Assembly (NCBI GenBank): GCA_015069015.1
Contig: SVJK01000006.1
Coordinates: 1 to 59,974 of the forward strand
Length of the DNA stretch: 59,974 nt
DNA from: Oscillospiraceae bacterium
GTDB lineage: Bacteria > Bacillota > Clostridia > UMGS1810
Direction of reading: 5' to 3'
Translations under genes and position numbers: made by a program
The notes under the pieces: model-generated
Seen by the model: only the letters and a program-made list of their open reading frames with translations
The model's database searches: none
What the model was told of the DNA's origin: nothing
Part shown: positions 43,008 through 52,163 of the stretch, piece after piece
Position numbering within the stretch: the stretch's first letter is position 1
Layout of the letters: every line of letters begins with the position of its first letter

Positions 43008-44522
43008 ATGAAGGCGAGAATTACAAATATAATCAGTATTGCTTTAATATTGGTTTTATTATTTTCACAGTCTGCAGTTTGTGAATCTGAACTTTTATAT
43101 GAAAAATACGGTTATGAAGAAGAATTTGAGTATGAGGACGAGTATATAGCTCATGCACTGAAGTCGACAGTGGCATGCATAAGACTTGAATATAGTGCTT
43201 CGGTCAGATATACTCCCGTCACATTCAACATAGATTCCATACGTGCATATATTGAATCATTGTATTATGAGCTTGATGGTGAGTATACACAAGAAGAAAT
43301 ATCGGAATATGTATTCAGTGATATGAAACAGGATATCATAGGGTATCTTGAGTGGGGGAGTGAAAAAAGCATAGATGTGTTCCTTGCGGCACAAGGTAGC
43401 GGAGTTGTCATAAGTGAAGAAGGCTATCTTGCAACCAATGCCCATGTAGTAACTCTCACCGATGAAGATAAGGAACTTGAATGTATCAACTATCTTCAGT
43501 CAAATATAATTGAAGATATTGATGAAATAGTATCTCAGCTTTCAGAACTGGATATAGAGTTAACAACCGAGCAGATAAACGGGATATATGAAACGGTTGT
43601 AAGTGAAACCAAAGACAGTTATACCATAGGGAGAGTTAAAGAAGAACTCTATGTATGTTTCCCGTCTTCAGATGGAGACACGGATATTGAAAAAGACAGA
43701 GCATACAAAGCAAAGGTTATAGAAAAAGGTGTTTCATTGAGTCTCGGAAATGAGGGTATCACGGAGGATGCGGCAATTTTAAAAATAAATGAGGAATCAT
43801 TGGTTGCATTGCCCCTTTCTGAATCTTATCCTCAGGCAAATTCAAAAATAGTTACTGCAGGATTTCCGGTTGCGGCAGAAACGGTATTCCAGGCCGCAGG
43901 AAGTGACGAGTCAGTGCTTAGTGTATCAATAGGTACGGGAAATATCTCACGGCAGATTTCTGTTAAAGGTCATGATTATAAGGCTATGGAAATCACAACA
44001 ACAATTTCCGGCGGAAACAGTGGAGGACCTTCTGTAGATAAATATCTTAACATCGAAGGACTTAACACCTATGTTAACAGCGATGATTACCGTTTTGCAT
44101 ATATGATACCTGCCGAATATGTGATTGACCTTTCTGAGGATATAGATCTTGTTCGGGATGATGTAACCAAAACATTTCTGACAGGACTCCAGATGCTTCA
44201 AAAAGGATACGGAGCTGCGGCATATGAGTGCTTTGAATATGTTTCAGATATCAGGGAAGACACACCGTACATAGAAAATCTTATGGAATTGGCACAGGAT
44301 TCTCCCTGGGAATATCCCGAAGGCATAGTGGATAACGAGACACGCTACGTAATTGACTACGAACTTGTCATGATAATTGGTGGCGGTATTATGGGTGTTG
44401 TTTTGGTAGCTGTTATTATAATTCTTATCTGCAAATCAAAAAAGAAAAAGAAACAAAAAAACCTGAATCAAAACATATACACTGAACCACGAACCCGTGA
44501 AAACATTACAAACGGAAGATAA
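43008..44522 (+). CDS. Membrane-anchored trypsin-like serine protease
   Basis: 504 residues from ATG 43008, behind GGAGGGG. A signal peptide (ITNIISIALILVLLFSQSAVC) is followed by a protease domain with His146 (ATNAHVV), Asp254 (EDAAIL) and Ser338 (SGGNSGGPS), the trypsin/HtrA triad. About 108 residues separate His and Asp, against some 30 in typical HtrA, so a large insertion rich in acidic residues lies between them. A single transmembrane helix (MIIGGGIMGVVLVAVIIILIC) and a basic tail end the protein, putting the protease outside. No PDZ domain is seen, unlike HtrA. The lipoprotein gene follows 49 bases later. Confidence 0.85.
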   Translation: MKARITNIISIALILVLLFSQSAVCESELLYEKYGYEEEFEYEDEYIAHALKSTVACIRLEYSASVRYTPVTFNIDSIRAYIESLYYELDGEYTQEEISEYVFSDMKQDIIGYLEWGSEKSIDVFLAAQGSGVVISEEGYLATNAHVVTLTDEDKELECINYLQSNIIEDIDEIVSQLSELDIELTTEQINGIYETVVSETKDSYTIGRVKEELYVCFPSSDGDTDIEKDRAYKAKVIEKGVSLSLGNEGITEDAAILKINEESLVALPLSESYPQANSKIVTAGFPVAAETVFQAAGSDESVLSVSIGTGNISRQISVKGHDYKAMEITTTISGGNSGGPSVDKYLNIEGLNTYVNSDDYRFAYMIPAEYVIDLSEDIDLVRDDVTKTFLTGLQMLQKGYGAAAYECFEYVSDIREDTPYIENLMELAQDSPWEYPEGIVDNETRYVIDYELVMIIGGGIMGVVLVAVIIILICKSKKKKKQKNLNQNIYTEPRTRENITNGR

Positions 44523-44571
44523 AGGCATAATGCTTTTACTTATAAAAAAACAATAAAAAGGAGAACGAAAA

Positions 44572-45291
44572 ATGAAAAAAATCACAAAGCTTTTAGCACT
44601 CTTACTTGCACTTTTAATGGTAGCAACAGCCTTTACTGCATGTAAGGAAGAAGAAACAAAGGATGAACCTTCAAAGACCGGCAACAGCAAGGTTGAAAAA
44701 CCCGAAAAGAACAATGATGGATCAGAAGTAGAAGAAGTAGTAACAGCATACTTGGATGCAGCAGTTGAATTTGATTTCGAAGAAGCTGCAAAATATGTAT
44801 CTGCAGACAGTGATTCCAAAGAAGCTCTTGAAAACATTAACATCATGGAAGGTTTTGAAGGTGCTGAAGAGTTTGGACTGACAGAAAAAGATTTGAAAAA
44901 GATTCTTGACAAACTCAGCGAGAAGATGACCTATGAAATTCTTGAAGTTGAAGTTGACGGTGATGAAGCTGAGGTAACAGTAGAAGTTCCTAACGCAGAT
45001 GAAATGGGAGATATTACTGATTACGTAGATATGGACGAAGAAGCTTTGACAATGAAGCTTATTGAAAAAATGGGTTATTCTTCCATGGAAGAATTTGAGT
45101 TAGCTGCAACAAATGGTGAAGTAACAGAGCAGGATATGGTTTCTTATGTTGGTGAAGTAATCATGGATGTTGCAACGGAAGCAATTGATAATATGGAACT
45201 TGGTACACAAGAAGAAACCATTACTCTTGAAAAAATTGACGGAGATTGGCTTATTGTAGATGATTCATTTGCTGAAGGTTTGGCAGAATAA
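44572..45291 (+). CDS. Secreted lipoprotein
   Basis: 239 residues with a lipoprotein signal ending AFTAC (Cys24). A charged linker is followed by two similar acidic segments (about 58-165 and 165-235) of helix-plus-strand pattern, like DUF4878/DUF5105-type lipoproteins. Two acidic domains suggest ligand or partner binding outside the cell. AAAAGGAG precedes the ATG. It is probably co-transcribed with the protease gene, which it may assist or be cut by. That is inference. Confidence 0.75.
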   Translation: MKKITKLLALLLALLMVATAFTACKEEETKDEPSKTGNSKVEKPEKNNDGSEVEEVVTAYLDAAVEFDFEEAAKYVSADSDSKEALENINIMEGFEGAEEFGLTEKDLKKILDKLSEKMTYEILEVEVDGDEAEVTVEVPNADEMGDITDYVDMDEEALTMKLIEKMGYSSMEEFELAATNGEVTEQDMVSYVGEVIMDVATEAIDNMELGTQEETITLEKIDGDWLIVDDSFAEGLAE

Positions 45292-45318
45292 TATATTCGG
45301 TTAGAATAAGTAAATAAA

Positions 45319-45356
45319 AATACAGGAGTGAATAATATCATTCCTGTATTTTTTAC
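45319..45356 (+). terminator. Terminator after lipoprotein gene
   Basis: AATACAGGA and TCCTGTATT flank a 14-base loop and are followed by TTTTT. Confidence 0.8.
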
Positions 45357-45383
45357 TGTATAGGAAACTTCGTTCCTATACAG
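45356..45383. repeat. Mini-hairpin repeat CTGTATAGGAA...TTCCTATACAG
   Basis: A perfect palindrome of 11-bp arms with a 6-base centre. It is a shortened form of the start of repeat family A. A second copy at 53743-53770 also sits directly before a family B element. Confidence 0.8.
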
Positions 45384-45393
45384 TAAAAAACAA

Positions 45394-45515
45394 TTATATT
45401 GCCGTGCAAATTTTTTTGAAAAGCAAATTTGCTTTTCAAAAATGCACATGGCTTAAGAAAAGCGATAATGCTCCGCGCTCCCGCCACAGGCGGTGCGGCG
45501 AAGCCGCTTTTCTTG
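45394..45515. repeat. Intergenic repeat family B, copy 2
   Basis: Near-identical to 18693-18813: GCCGTGCAAATTTTT..., a central AAGCAAATTTGCTT palindrome, TGCACATGGCTTAAG, and a GC-rich tail with CCGCCACAGGCGGTGCGGCG. It abuts family A copy 4. Confidence 0.85.
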
Positions 45516-45602
45516 CTGTATAGGAAATTTCGCAAAAATTCGTTCGCGAGATCTGATGTTAACGAAACTATGCCCGCGACAAGGGTGCAGGCTCAGCCTG
45601 CT
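45516..45602. repeat. Intergenic repeat family A, copy 4
   Basis: CTGTATAGGAAATTTCG to GGGTGCAGGCTCAGCCTGC, fused directly to the end of repeat B2. The whole block lies between the convergent lipoprotein and O-acetylation genes. Confidence 0.85.
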
Positions 45603-45605
45603 TAA

Positions 45606-48077
45606 CTATTTAATCAGTTTTTCAAGGGTACTCTTATCTGCCTTATCTGCAATACAAACGATAACCACTTTTCCTTTTCTCACAATATACGGATTTGAGA
45701 GTTTTGTCATTTCAGCGGGAATATAGTTCTTGAAATCCAGTTTTTTGCGTTCAATTCTTTCGGGAACAAGTACATTTTCAAGCTCTTTAGCATACTTTTC
45801 ATCTGTTGCTTCAAATACTGCAACTTCTTCTGCTGTTGCACCGCCACCAAGATACAGAGAAGCAGATGCGATTTTTGATGTGTCAACCTTATATGCAGAA
45901 ACAACCATAGAGTCTGCAACTTTAAGAAGAGTATCCTTAAACTCAATTTTTTTCACAACACTGTCACCGATTTTAACCGTATCATATTTCCCTTTTCCTG
46001 CAAAGGTTTTAACTTTGTTTTTTGCAATCTTAACCACGCCTGTTTCAGGAACTGCGTGTTCTTTAAGATATGTTGCAAGCTCGCGGTAGTGAACAGGACC
46101 AAGATGTATTCCGTCGCTTCCGCCGATTGAATAAGGAAGCGCTCCGTTTTCATCTTTGAAGTAGGAATGAAGATCAATATAATAACATTGTTTTTCTTTT
46201 GCAAGTTCGAGAAGTCTTTCGTTGTGTATCACAATGCTTGAGTTTTTGATGGACACAGTTGCTTCTTTTTCTTTGGTTATGGGAAGGATTGACTGTATAT
46301 ACACAATTACGTCAGGAAATTTTTCTCTTACCTTGTCGATAAAATCACCGTAGCGTTTTGCGAATTCATCTTTTTCATTATATATGACTTCATTTGTTCC
46401 AAGCATAATATAGAGTTTTCCTAAACTGTCTCTGTCCTTTATTGCCTGAAGTGCACTTTTTCCCATTGGGAGAGAAGCGGTTTCAAGGTTTTGAGTGTTG
46501 AGTCCGCCCATGCAGAGGAACTGGGAATTGAATCCTGAGAAATTCTCAATTCCTATTGTGAGTGAATCTCCGACAAATACGGCATCGTCAAAATACGAAT
46601 CATCAACTATAGTCTGCTTCGGAACAATTCCGTAACTAACATCAGGCACCGTAGTATACGGTGACACCTTGTAGAATTCTGTTATTTTGGAAAGGTTGCT
46701 GTCTGTCATAAATGTGTTCTGATTGTAAAGTATCAGCACGTCATTTATGTTGTTTGCATATAAATATTCAAATATATCACCGTTATAATACCTGAGGTCA
46801 ATCATATATATTTCGTTATAGTGGCTTGCAAGAAATGGTATAATTGAGTGAGCGTATGAGTCCTTTATAACCGCAAGTTTTTTGCCGGTTTCTGCATTTG
46901 TTTTAATTTCGGCTAAACCGTGATTTCCGTCAAGATAAAAAGCATATTTGTCTTTTCCCAAAAGCATCTCTTCATTATACAAGGATTTCATGGTCTTATT
47001 TTCAAGAGGGAAAGACACTGTTGCTTCCAATGGTTTTTTTGGAGTATACCTGTAAATTGTATCTTTATTTGTATGTGCAAATCCAGAATTAGACCAGGCA
47101 GTACCGTAAAATTTATCACTCATTTTTTCAATGGTATATTCATTGGGAGAAACACCTTGAATTCCAAGAGAATCACAAAGAGAAATATATGTGTAATAAC
47201 TTCCGTGGGCTGTTTGATGATGGTCGGTTCGATAATAAAGATACTGATCAGCATTTTTGGAAAGAATGGGAGATGCATCAATAATATTTGCGACCTTAAG
47301 TTCTTTTTTCAGCTGATTCTGAAGCCTTCCGTAGGAATCGGTATATGCAAATTTCGGGAGCTTGTCCTTTAAAATTTCATACGCTGTCGGAATTATGGCA
47401 ACGCTGACATTATATCTCTTAACAGATGCCAGATTATTAATCGCTTTGATGTTGGGACTGATATACTCATTTGTAAGACCCGATGAGTTTTCAATCAAAT
47501 ATCCTCCATCACAAAAGAGGATACCGTGATTCTCCTCCTTTCCACTTAACACTTCATAACGTCTTTTGGCTGAAACAAAATGATTTCTGAACACAAACTG
47601 GTCTGAGATATAGCTTTCAAAATCTTTCATAAAACTTCCGTCTGTCAGTCGTTCAAGGGAAAACTTTGGAAAAAGTGCAAGAGTACGGTTTTCATTTTCC
47701 GATAATTTCTTTGAGGGCGTCACAATATTAAGAAAAAGAAACGCAATTAAAAATGCAATAAATGCAAGAGAGGTTAATTTTTGAGAACCTTCTTTTGAAA
47801 AAAGAGCACTCAGCAAGCTTTTTATGCCTTGTAAGCGTTGTCTCTTTGACAGTAGGCATTGGGGTATCAGCATTTTTATTGTTGATATTTCTTTTTCTTC
47901 ACCATCGTCAGCAATGATATTTTCTGCTTCCGCCACAGTTTCTGACCGTTGTTCGCTATCCGGGGTTTCAGGCTCTGCCGAAATGATAGCTGTGCTCTGA
48001 TGGCTGTTTTTTTCAAGGAATCTCCTGAAGAGTTCTTCTTCTCTTTTTTCAAGACTCTCAAATTCTTTGCTGTTCAT
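45606..48077 (-). CDS. DHHW-SGNH-DUF4358 fusion, O-acetylation partner
   Basis: 823 residues. A cytoplasmic acidic N-terminus precedes one membrane helix near 100-117 (LAFIAFLIAFLFLNIV). Then comes a DHHW/AlgX-like domain (TLALFPKFSLERLTDGSFMK, and YYRTDHHQTAHGS near 282), then an SGNH hydrolase with VFVGDSLTIG near 500 and GGSDGIHLG near 655, and finally a DUF4358-like domain (about 680-823). In alginate-type systems the AlgX/J protein takes acetyl groups from the MBOAT partner and puts them on a polysaccharide. Two catalytic modules plus a third domain in one chain is unusual. AAAGGAGG precedes the ATG. Confidence 0.85.
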   Translation of the reverse strand: MNSKEFESLEKREEELFRRFLEKNSHQSTAIISAEPETPDSEQRSETVAEAENIIADDGEEKEISTIKMLIPQCLLSKRQRLQGIKSLLSALFSKEGSQKLTSLAFIAFLIAFLFLNIVTPSKKLSENENRTLALFPKFSLERLTDGSFMKDFESYISDQFVFRNHFVSAKRRYEVLSGKEENHGILFCDGGYLIENSSGLTNEYISPNIKAINNLASVKRYNVSVAIIPTAYEILKDKLPKFAYTDSYGRLQNQLKKELKVANIIDASPILSKNADQYLYYRTDHHQTAHGSYYTYISLCDSLGIQGVSPNEYTIEKMSDKFYGTAWSNSGFAHTNKDTIYRYTPKKPLEATVSFPLENKTMKSLYNEEMLLGKDKYAFYLDGNHGLAEIKTNAETGKKLAVIKDSYAHSIIPFLASHYNEIYMIDLRYYNGDIFEYLYANNINDVLILYNQNTFMTDSNLSKITEFYKVSPYTTVPDVSYGIVPKQTIVDDSYFDDAVFVGDSLTIGIENFSGFNSQFLCMGGLNTQNLETASLPMGKSALQAIKDRDSLGKLYIMLGTNEVIYNEKDEFAKRYGDFIDKVREKFPDVIVYIQSILPITKEKEATVSIKNSSIVIHNERLLELAKEKQCYYIDLHSYFKDENGALPYSIGGSDGIHLGPVHYRELATYLKEHAVPETGVVKIAKNKVKTFAGKGKYDTVKIGDSVVKKIEFKDTLLKVADSMVVSAYKVDTSKIASASLYLGGGATAEEVAVFEATDEKYAKELENVLVPERIERKKLDFKNYIPAEMTKLSNPYIVRKGKVVIVCIADKADKSTLEKLIK

Positions 48078-48096
48078 TTAAGATATCCTCCTTTCA

Positions 48097-49536
48097 TCAG
48101 AATCTGAAATATAAAAACGGATTGTAAGTATCATCCACAAGATATGCAAGGCATACAAAGAGAATAATAACGGCAAGAAAACCTCTTACCCAGTATAGTT
48201 TTTTTTCGGTTACTTTCATAAAGACTCTCTTTGCAGTTGGCGTACACCCTAAAACGGCTGTAATAAGAATTGGCAGATATGAGAAGAATCTATACAAAAA
48301 CACATTGTCAGTTATGCCGAAATCAAAGATATTTATCATAGATGCAAGATATATAAATGCCTGTTTAAAATCAGGACTTGCAAAAAATACCCATCCCACA
48401 ATGACGATTATCATTGTATACAAACTCCTGATAAATGAGGGCATTTTTTCAAGTTTTTCCATAAGATATTTCTTTTCCAGTATAAGAAGAAATCCGTAAT
48501 AAAGTCCCCATGCAATAAAGTTGAAACTTGCACCGTGCCAGAAGCCTGTCAGCATCCATACAACAAGAATGTTTAAATATCTTCTTAAACTTGCTTTTTT
48601 TGCAGGGGTAAGACTAATGGACCCCCATTTTGTTGTTGTGGAATAATCTGACTCATAAACTCTGCTTCCGCCAAGGGGGATATATACATATTCCTTAAAC
48701 CAACTGCTCAGACTTATATGCCATCTTCTCCAGAATTCTGTAATACTTTTTGATATGTAGGGATAATTGAAGTTTTCGCAAAATCTGAAACCGAACATTT
48801 TTCCAAGTCCGATTGCCATATCCGAATATCCCGAAAAATCATAGTAAATCTGCATTGTGTATGCTGTAATTCCAAGCCACGCACCAAGCATACCGCCTCT
48901 GTCACCTGAAATTGTTATTTCCCAAAGTTGTCCGATGTTGTTTGCAATGAGAACCTTTTTTGCAAGACCGGCGGTAAATCTTTGAACACCTTCATAAAAC
49001 AAAGAAACCTTTTGAGGATGGTTTGGAAGTTGGTTTGCAATGTCATCATAACGCACAATAGGTCCTGCAATAAGTTGGGGGAAGAATGAAAGATAAAGAC
49101 CGAAAGAAACAAAACTTTTCTGAATCTCGGTCTTTCCTCTGTACACATCAATGCAATATGACATTGCCTGAAATGTGTAAAATGAAATACCTATAGGTAA
49201 AGCAAGATGCAAAAGAGGAAAGTTTGTGCGTATAACAGAATTTACGGTTGAAATGAAAAAGTCTGTATATTTAAACACCAAAAGCAAACCAATGTTAACA
49301 ATGCAGTTAAAGGCAAGTGCCGCTTTTGATTTTTTTGAACCGATTAAAAAACCGCAGATATAGTTAAACACGGCAGAAAAAATCATCAAAAGAACATATG
49401 TAGGCTCTCCCCAGGCATAGAAAATCAGACTGGAAACAAAAAGAGTGAGATTTTTATGCTTTTTAGGTACCAGAGAATAAATAATAAACACCGGTGCCAG
49501 AAAATAAAATAAGAATAACAAACTGGAAAAAACCAT
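48097..49536 (-). CDS. MBOAT-family O-acyltransferase
   Basis: 479 residues, multi-spanning, of the DltB/AlgI type. Motifs are LPIGISFYTFQAMSYCIDVYRG near 115, EFWRRWHISLSSWFKEYVYIPLGG near 260 and the catalytic histidine in GFWHGASFNFIAWG near 330. It moves acetyl (or similar acyl) groups across the membrane for the downstream DHHW-SGNH protein, encoded 19 bases further. Together they should O-acetylate a wall polysaccharide. AAGGAG precedes ATG 49536. Confidence 0.92.
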   Translation of the reverse strand: MVFSSLLFLFYFLAPVFIIYSLVPKKHKNLTLFVSSLIFYAWGEPTYVLLMIFSAVFNYICGFLIGSKKSKAALAFNCIVNIGLLLVFKYTDFFISTVNSVIRTNFPLLHLALPIGISFYTFQAMSYCIDVYRGKTEIQKSFVSFGLYLSFFPQLIAGPIVRYDDIANQLPNHPQKVSLFYEGVQRFTAGLAKKVLIANNIGQLWEITISGDRGGMLGAWLGITAYTMQIYYDFSGYSDMAIGLGKMFGFRFCENFNYPYISKSITEFWRRWHISLSSWFKEYVYIPLGGSRVYESDYSTTTKWGSISLTPAKKASLRRYLNILVVWMLTGFWHGASFNFIAWGLYYGFLLILEKKYLMEKLEKMPSFIRSLYTMIIVIVGWVFFASPDFKQAFIYLASMINIFDFGITDNVFLYRFFSYLPILITAVLGCTPTAKRVFMKVTEKKLYWVRGFLAVIILFVCLAYLVDDTYNPFLYFRF

Positions 49537-49604
49537 CTTGGAAACGCTCCTTTGTATTTTAAAACTATCCTGTATAGAAAATCATTTCAAGTATACGAAA
49601 CTTA

Positions 49605-50450
49605 TCACACAACAGTCTGTGCCACACCGCCGCCCTGTATTTTTCCGCCATAGGAGATAAAAGCTTCGTTTGCTTCCTTTTCAGTATCAAAAATTCCGAA
49701 AACTGTGGGACCTGAGCCTGACATCATGGAAAATTTTGCCCCTTTTGACATAAAATGTTCTTTTATCTCTTTAATCTGGGGGAAGTCTTTTATGGAAACA
49801 TCTTCAAAAACATTTGAACATAGTTTGTACAATTCATTCATGTTTCCTTCTTCCATCACTTTTGTTGCCTTCTTCGTGTCGGGATGGACTATTGCCTCTG
49901 AATCAATCCTTTTATATGCTTCTTTTGTGGAAATGTCTGCATCGGGTTTTATGAGAGCCACCCAGAATTTTTCTTTTGAAGCAATGGGTGTCAGAATCTC
50001 ACCGATTCCCTCACAAAGAGCGGTTTTCCCTTTGATGAAGAAAGGAACATCAGCACCAAGTGTCAAACCAAGAGATGCAAGTTCATCATCCGAAAGGGGA
50101 CTGTGGCAAAGAGTGTTCAAAGTTTTAAGAACACACGCCGCATCGGAACTTCCGCCCCCAAGACCTGCACAAACGGGAATGTTTTTTTTAAGACTGATTG
50201 AGCATCCTTTTTTTATGCCCGTTTTTTCAAAAAAGAGGAGAGCGGCTTTTGTACAGAGATTGTCATCTGCCTGGCCGACATTTTGAGAGTCGCACATCAA
50301 TACTATATCTTCACTGTCTGTGATTTCAATATCCAAAATGTCACAAAGCGTGATTTCCTGCATAATCATACAAACATTGTGATATCCGTCATCTCTTTTT
50401 CCTGTCACATCAAGACAGAGGTTTATTTTTGCGTTTGCATATACTTTCAT
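49605..50450 (-). CDS. ispE: 4-diphosphocytidyl-2-C-methyl-D-erythritol kinase
   Basis: MEP-pathway kinase making isoprenoid precursors. 281 residues. It starts MKVYANAKINLCLDVTGKRDDGYH, with the GHMP kinase ATP loop PVCAGLGGGSSDAAC near 95 and the C-terminal MMSGSGPTVFGIF near 243. GTGAGG and a TTGACT-17-TATTAT promoter precede ATG 50450. It links functionally with ispH at 39403. The MBOAT gene lies downstream on the same strand and may be read from this promoter. Confidence 0.95.
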   Translation of the reverse strand: MKVYANAKINLCLDVTGKRDDGYHNVCMIMQEITLCDILDIEITDSEDIVLMCDSQNVGQADDNLCTKAALLFFEKTGIKKGCSISLKKNIPVCAGLGGGSSDAACVLKTLNTLCHSPLSDDELASLGLTLGADVPFFIKGKTALCEGIGEILTPIASKEKFWVALIKPDADISTKEAYKRIDSEAIVHPDTKKATKVMEEGNMNELYKLCSNVFEDVSIKDFPQIKEIKEHFMSKGAKFSMMSGSGPTVFGIFDTEKEANEAFISYGGKIQGGGVAQTVV

Positions 50451-50484
50451 AAGATGTTCCTCACTTTTTTACATAGCTACTAAT

Positions 50485-50513
50485 ATAATATCACGGTGTT
50501 AAACCGTAGTCAA
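50485..50513 (-). promoter_or_regulatory. Promoter of ispE
   Basis: Minus strand TTGACT (50513-50508), 17 bases, TATTAT (50490-50485). The palindrome CGGTGTTAAACCG fills the spacer, so a repressor could bind there. Confidence 0.65.
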
Positions 50514-50562
50514 TGACAACGTGTGAAAAGATTGATGAATTTTTGTGCAAAACGCAATGAAT

Positions 50563-50657
50563 CCTGACGGATTTATGAGTATTTTAACGAAGTTCAAGTG
50601 AAAATCCTCCGCTATAAAATCAGGTTCGGATGACTTCTGTCAGGCTATGGTGATTTT
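50563..50657. other. Structured intergenic stretch with alternative pairings
   Basis: CCTGAC (50563-50568) can pair with GTCAGG (50639-50644), GAAGT with ACTTC and ATCC with GGAT inside it. Alternatively AAAATCA (about 50616) can pair with TGATTTT (about 50651). These pairings exclude one another. No recognised riboswitch motif. It lies upstream of both divergent genes. Confidence 0.3.
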
Positions 50658-50701
50658 GTTATAAAAACTGGTGAAAAAACAGTATTTTTGATATTTGTAT
50701 A

Positions 50702-50710
50702 TGGTATAAT
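50702..50710 (+). promoter_or_regulatory. Extended -10 promoter of beta-helix gene
   Basis: TGG TATAAT (50702-50710) is an extended -10 element with only a weak -35. Transcription would start near 50717, about 30 bases before ATG 50749. Confidence 0.5.
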
Positions 50711-50748
50711 GAAATTAATACATACTGATTAAAAGGAGATAAAACGAC

Positions 50749-51963
50749 ATGACGGAAAATAAATATATTCTTTACGGTGACGGAATTCACGATGATTACC
50801 CGGCAATTCAGGAGATGATAGACAGCGGAGTGTGTGAAGTTTGTCTTCCGGCACCGAAAGATAAATATATAATTACAAAACCACTTGTAATTCCATCAAA
50901 CTTTAAACTGAAACTTCCAAGATTTGCTCATATCAAACTTGCAGATGGTGCAAATTGTTTTATGCTTCAAAACAAATCTGTATATAAACCCGCAAAACGC
51001 CTTCGTGAAGGTCTTTCCGATCTTGAAAGCAACGTCTGGTATTATATAGACGAACTTTCTCCCGACAAGGAAGATGAATGTTATAATTTTGAAATCGAGG
51101 GTGGAATATGGGATTTTAATAATAAAAATCAGGACCCCAATCCCATACAGAGTCAAAAATTTGACAAAAGACATTTTCTTGGCCACATAATGTTTTTCTA
51201 TAACGTCAGAAATTTCAGACTTTCAAATATGACTTTTAAAGATCCGTCGAATTTTGCAGTAATGATTGACAAAGGTTCATATTTCACCATTGAAAATATT
51301 GAATTTGACTATAATGACGGAAATCCTTATGCCATAAATATGGATGGTATTCACCTTAACGGCGGATGTCACTATGGTATAATCAGAAATCTCAAAGGTA
51401 CATGTTACGATGATCTTGTAGCCCTCAATGCATATGAGGGGACAGGTGGAGACATAACAAATATTGAGATAGACGGTTTGTTTGCAGAAAGTTGTCATAG
51501 TGCAGTGAGACTCATTGCAGTTACCCAGAATGTGGAAAATATTACAATTTCCAATGTTTTCGGCACCTATTATCAATACTGCATAGGTCTCACAAAATTC
51601 TATGACGTTGAAACCACAGGGCACTTTGATGGTATTTCTCTCAACAACATCCATGCTTCGAAAGCCAAAAGGGAAGCTTTGCATGAAGTGCATATGATAG
51701 AAATGGGAGTTGATACAAAAACGCACTACCCCTTCATATGGCTTCAGAATGAAACGAAAATCAAAAACCTTTTCATAAGCGGTCTCTATCGCATAGAGCA
51801 CCATAATCCAATAGAAACAATCCGTGTAGATGAAAAAACGATAGTGGACAATCTTGTTATAAATAATGCCTCAATAGAAAACTATACAGACTCCGATATT
51901 CATCTTATTTTAAATAACGGTACGATAAAAAAACAAAGTCTTAATAATGTGTCATACAGTTAA
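50749..51963 (+). CDS. Right-handed beta-helix protein, polysaccharide-lyase/GH28-like
   Basis: 404 residues with the pectin-lyase type superhelix. It begins with a short domain (YGDGIHDDYPAIQEMIDSG) found at the front of many such enzymes (DGIxDDxxAIQ), then coils with stacked FRLSNMTFKDPSNFAVMIDK, YFTIENIEFDYNDGNPYAINM, DGIHLNGGCHYGIIRNLKGT and VENITISNVFGTY. No signal peptide, so it appears cytoplasmic, unlike most pectinases. An intact catalytic set cannot be assigned. It may act on oligosaccharides after uptake (inference). It stands alone. Confidence 0.8.
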   Translation: MTENKYILYGDGIHDDYPAIQEMIDSGVCEVCLPAPKDKYIITKPLVIPSNFKLKLPRFAHIKLADGANCFMLQNKSVYKPAKRLREGLSDLESNVWYYIDELSPDKEDECYNFEIEGGIWDFNNKNQDPNPIQSQKFDKRHFLGHIMFFYNVRNFRLSNMTFKDPSNFAVMIDKGSYFTIENIEFDYNDGNPYAINMDGIHLNGGCHYGIIRNLKGTCYDDLVALNAYEGTGGDITNIEIDGLFAESCHSAVRLIAVTQNVENITISNVFGTYYQYCIGLTKFYDVETTGHFDGISLNNIHASKAKREALHEVHMIEMGVDTKTHYPFIWLQNETKIKNLFISGLYRIEHHNPIETIRVDEKTIVDNLVINNASIENYTDSDIHLILNNGTIKKQSLNNVSYS

Positions 51964-52067
51964 GAAACAATTTGTAAAATTCATATTCAAAAACTCTTTT
52001 TGCCTCACATTAGTTGTGTTCAATAAAAAAATATTTGTATACTTTAAAAATTTTATGAAAAAAAATA

Positions 52068-52096
52068 TTGATAGTTTATGCAAAATGTGGTATATT
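52068..52096 (+). promoter_or_regulatory. Promoter of purC
   Basis: TTGATA (52068-52073), 17 bases, TATATT (52091-52096). Confidence 0.65.
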
Positions 52097-52163
52097 ATTT
52101 GTGTTAAAGAATAGCAGAGCCTTGCCAAGCAAGCGTATAACTGTATAAAAAGGAGTTTTTATT

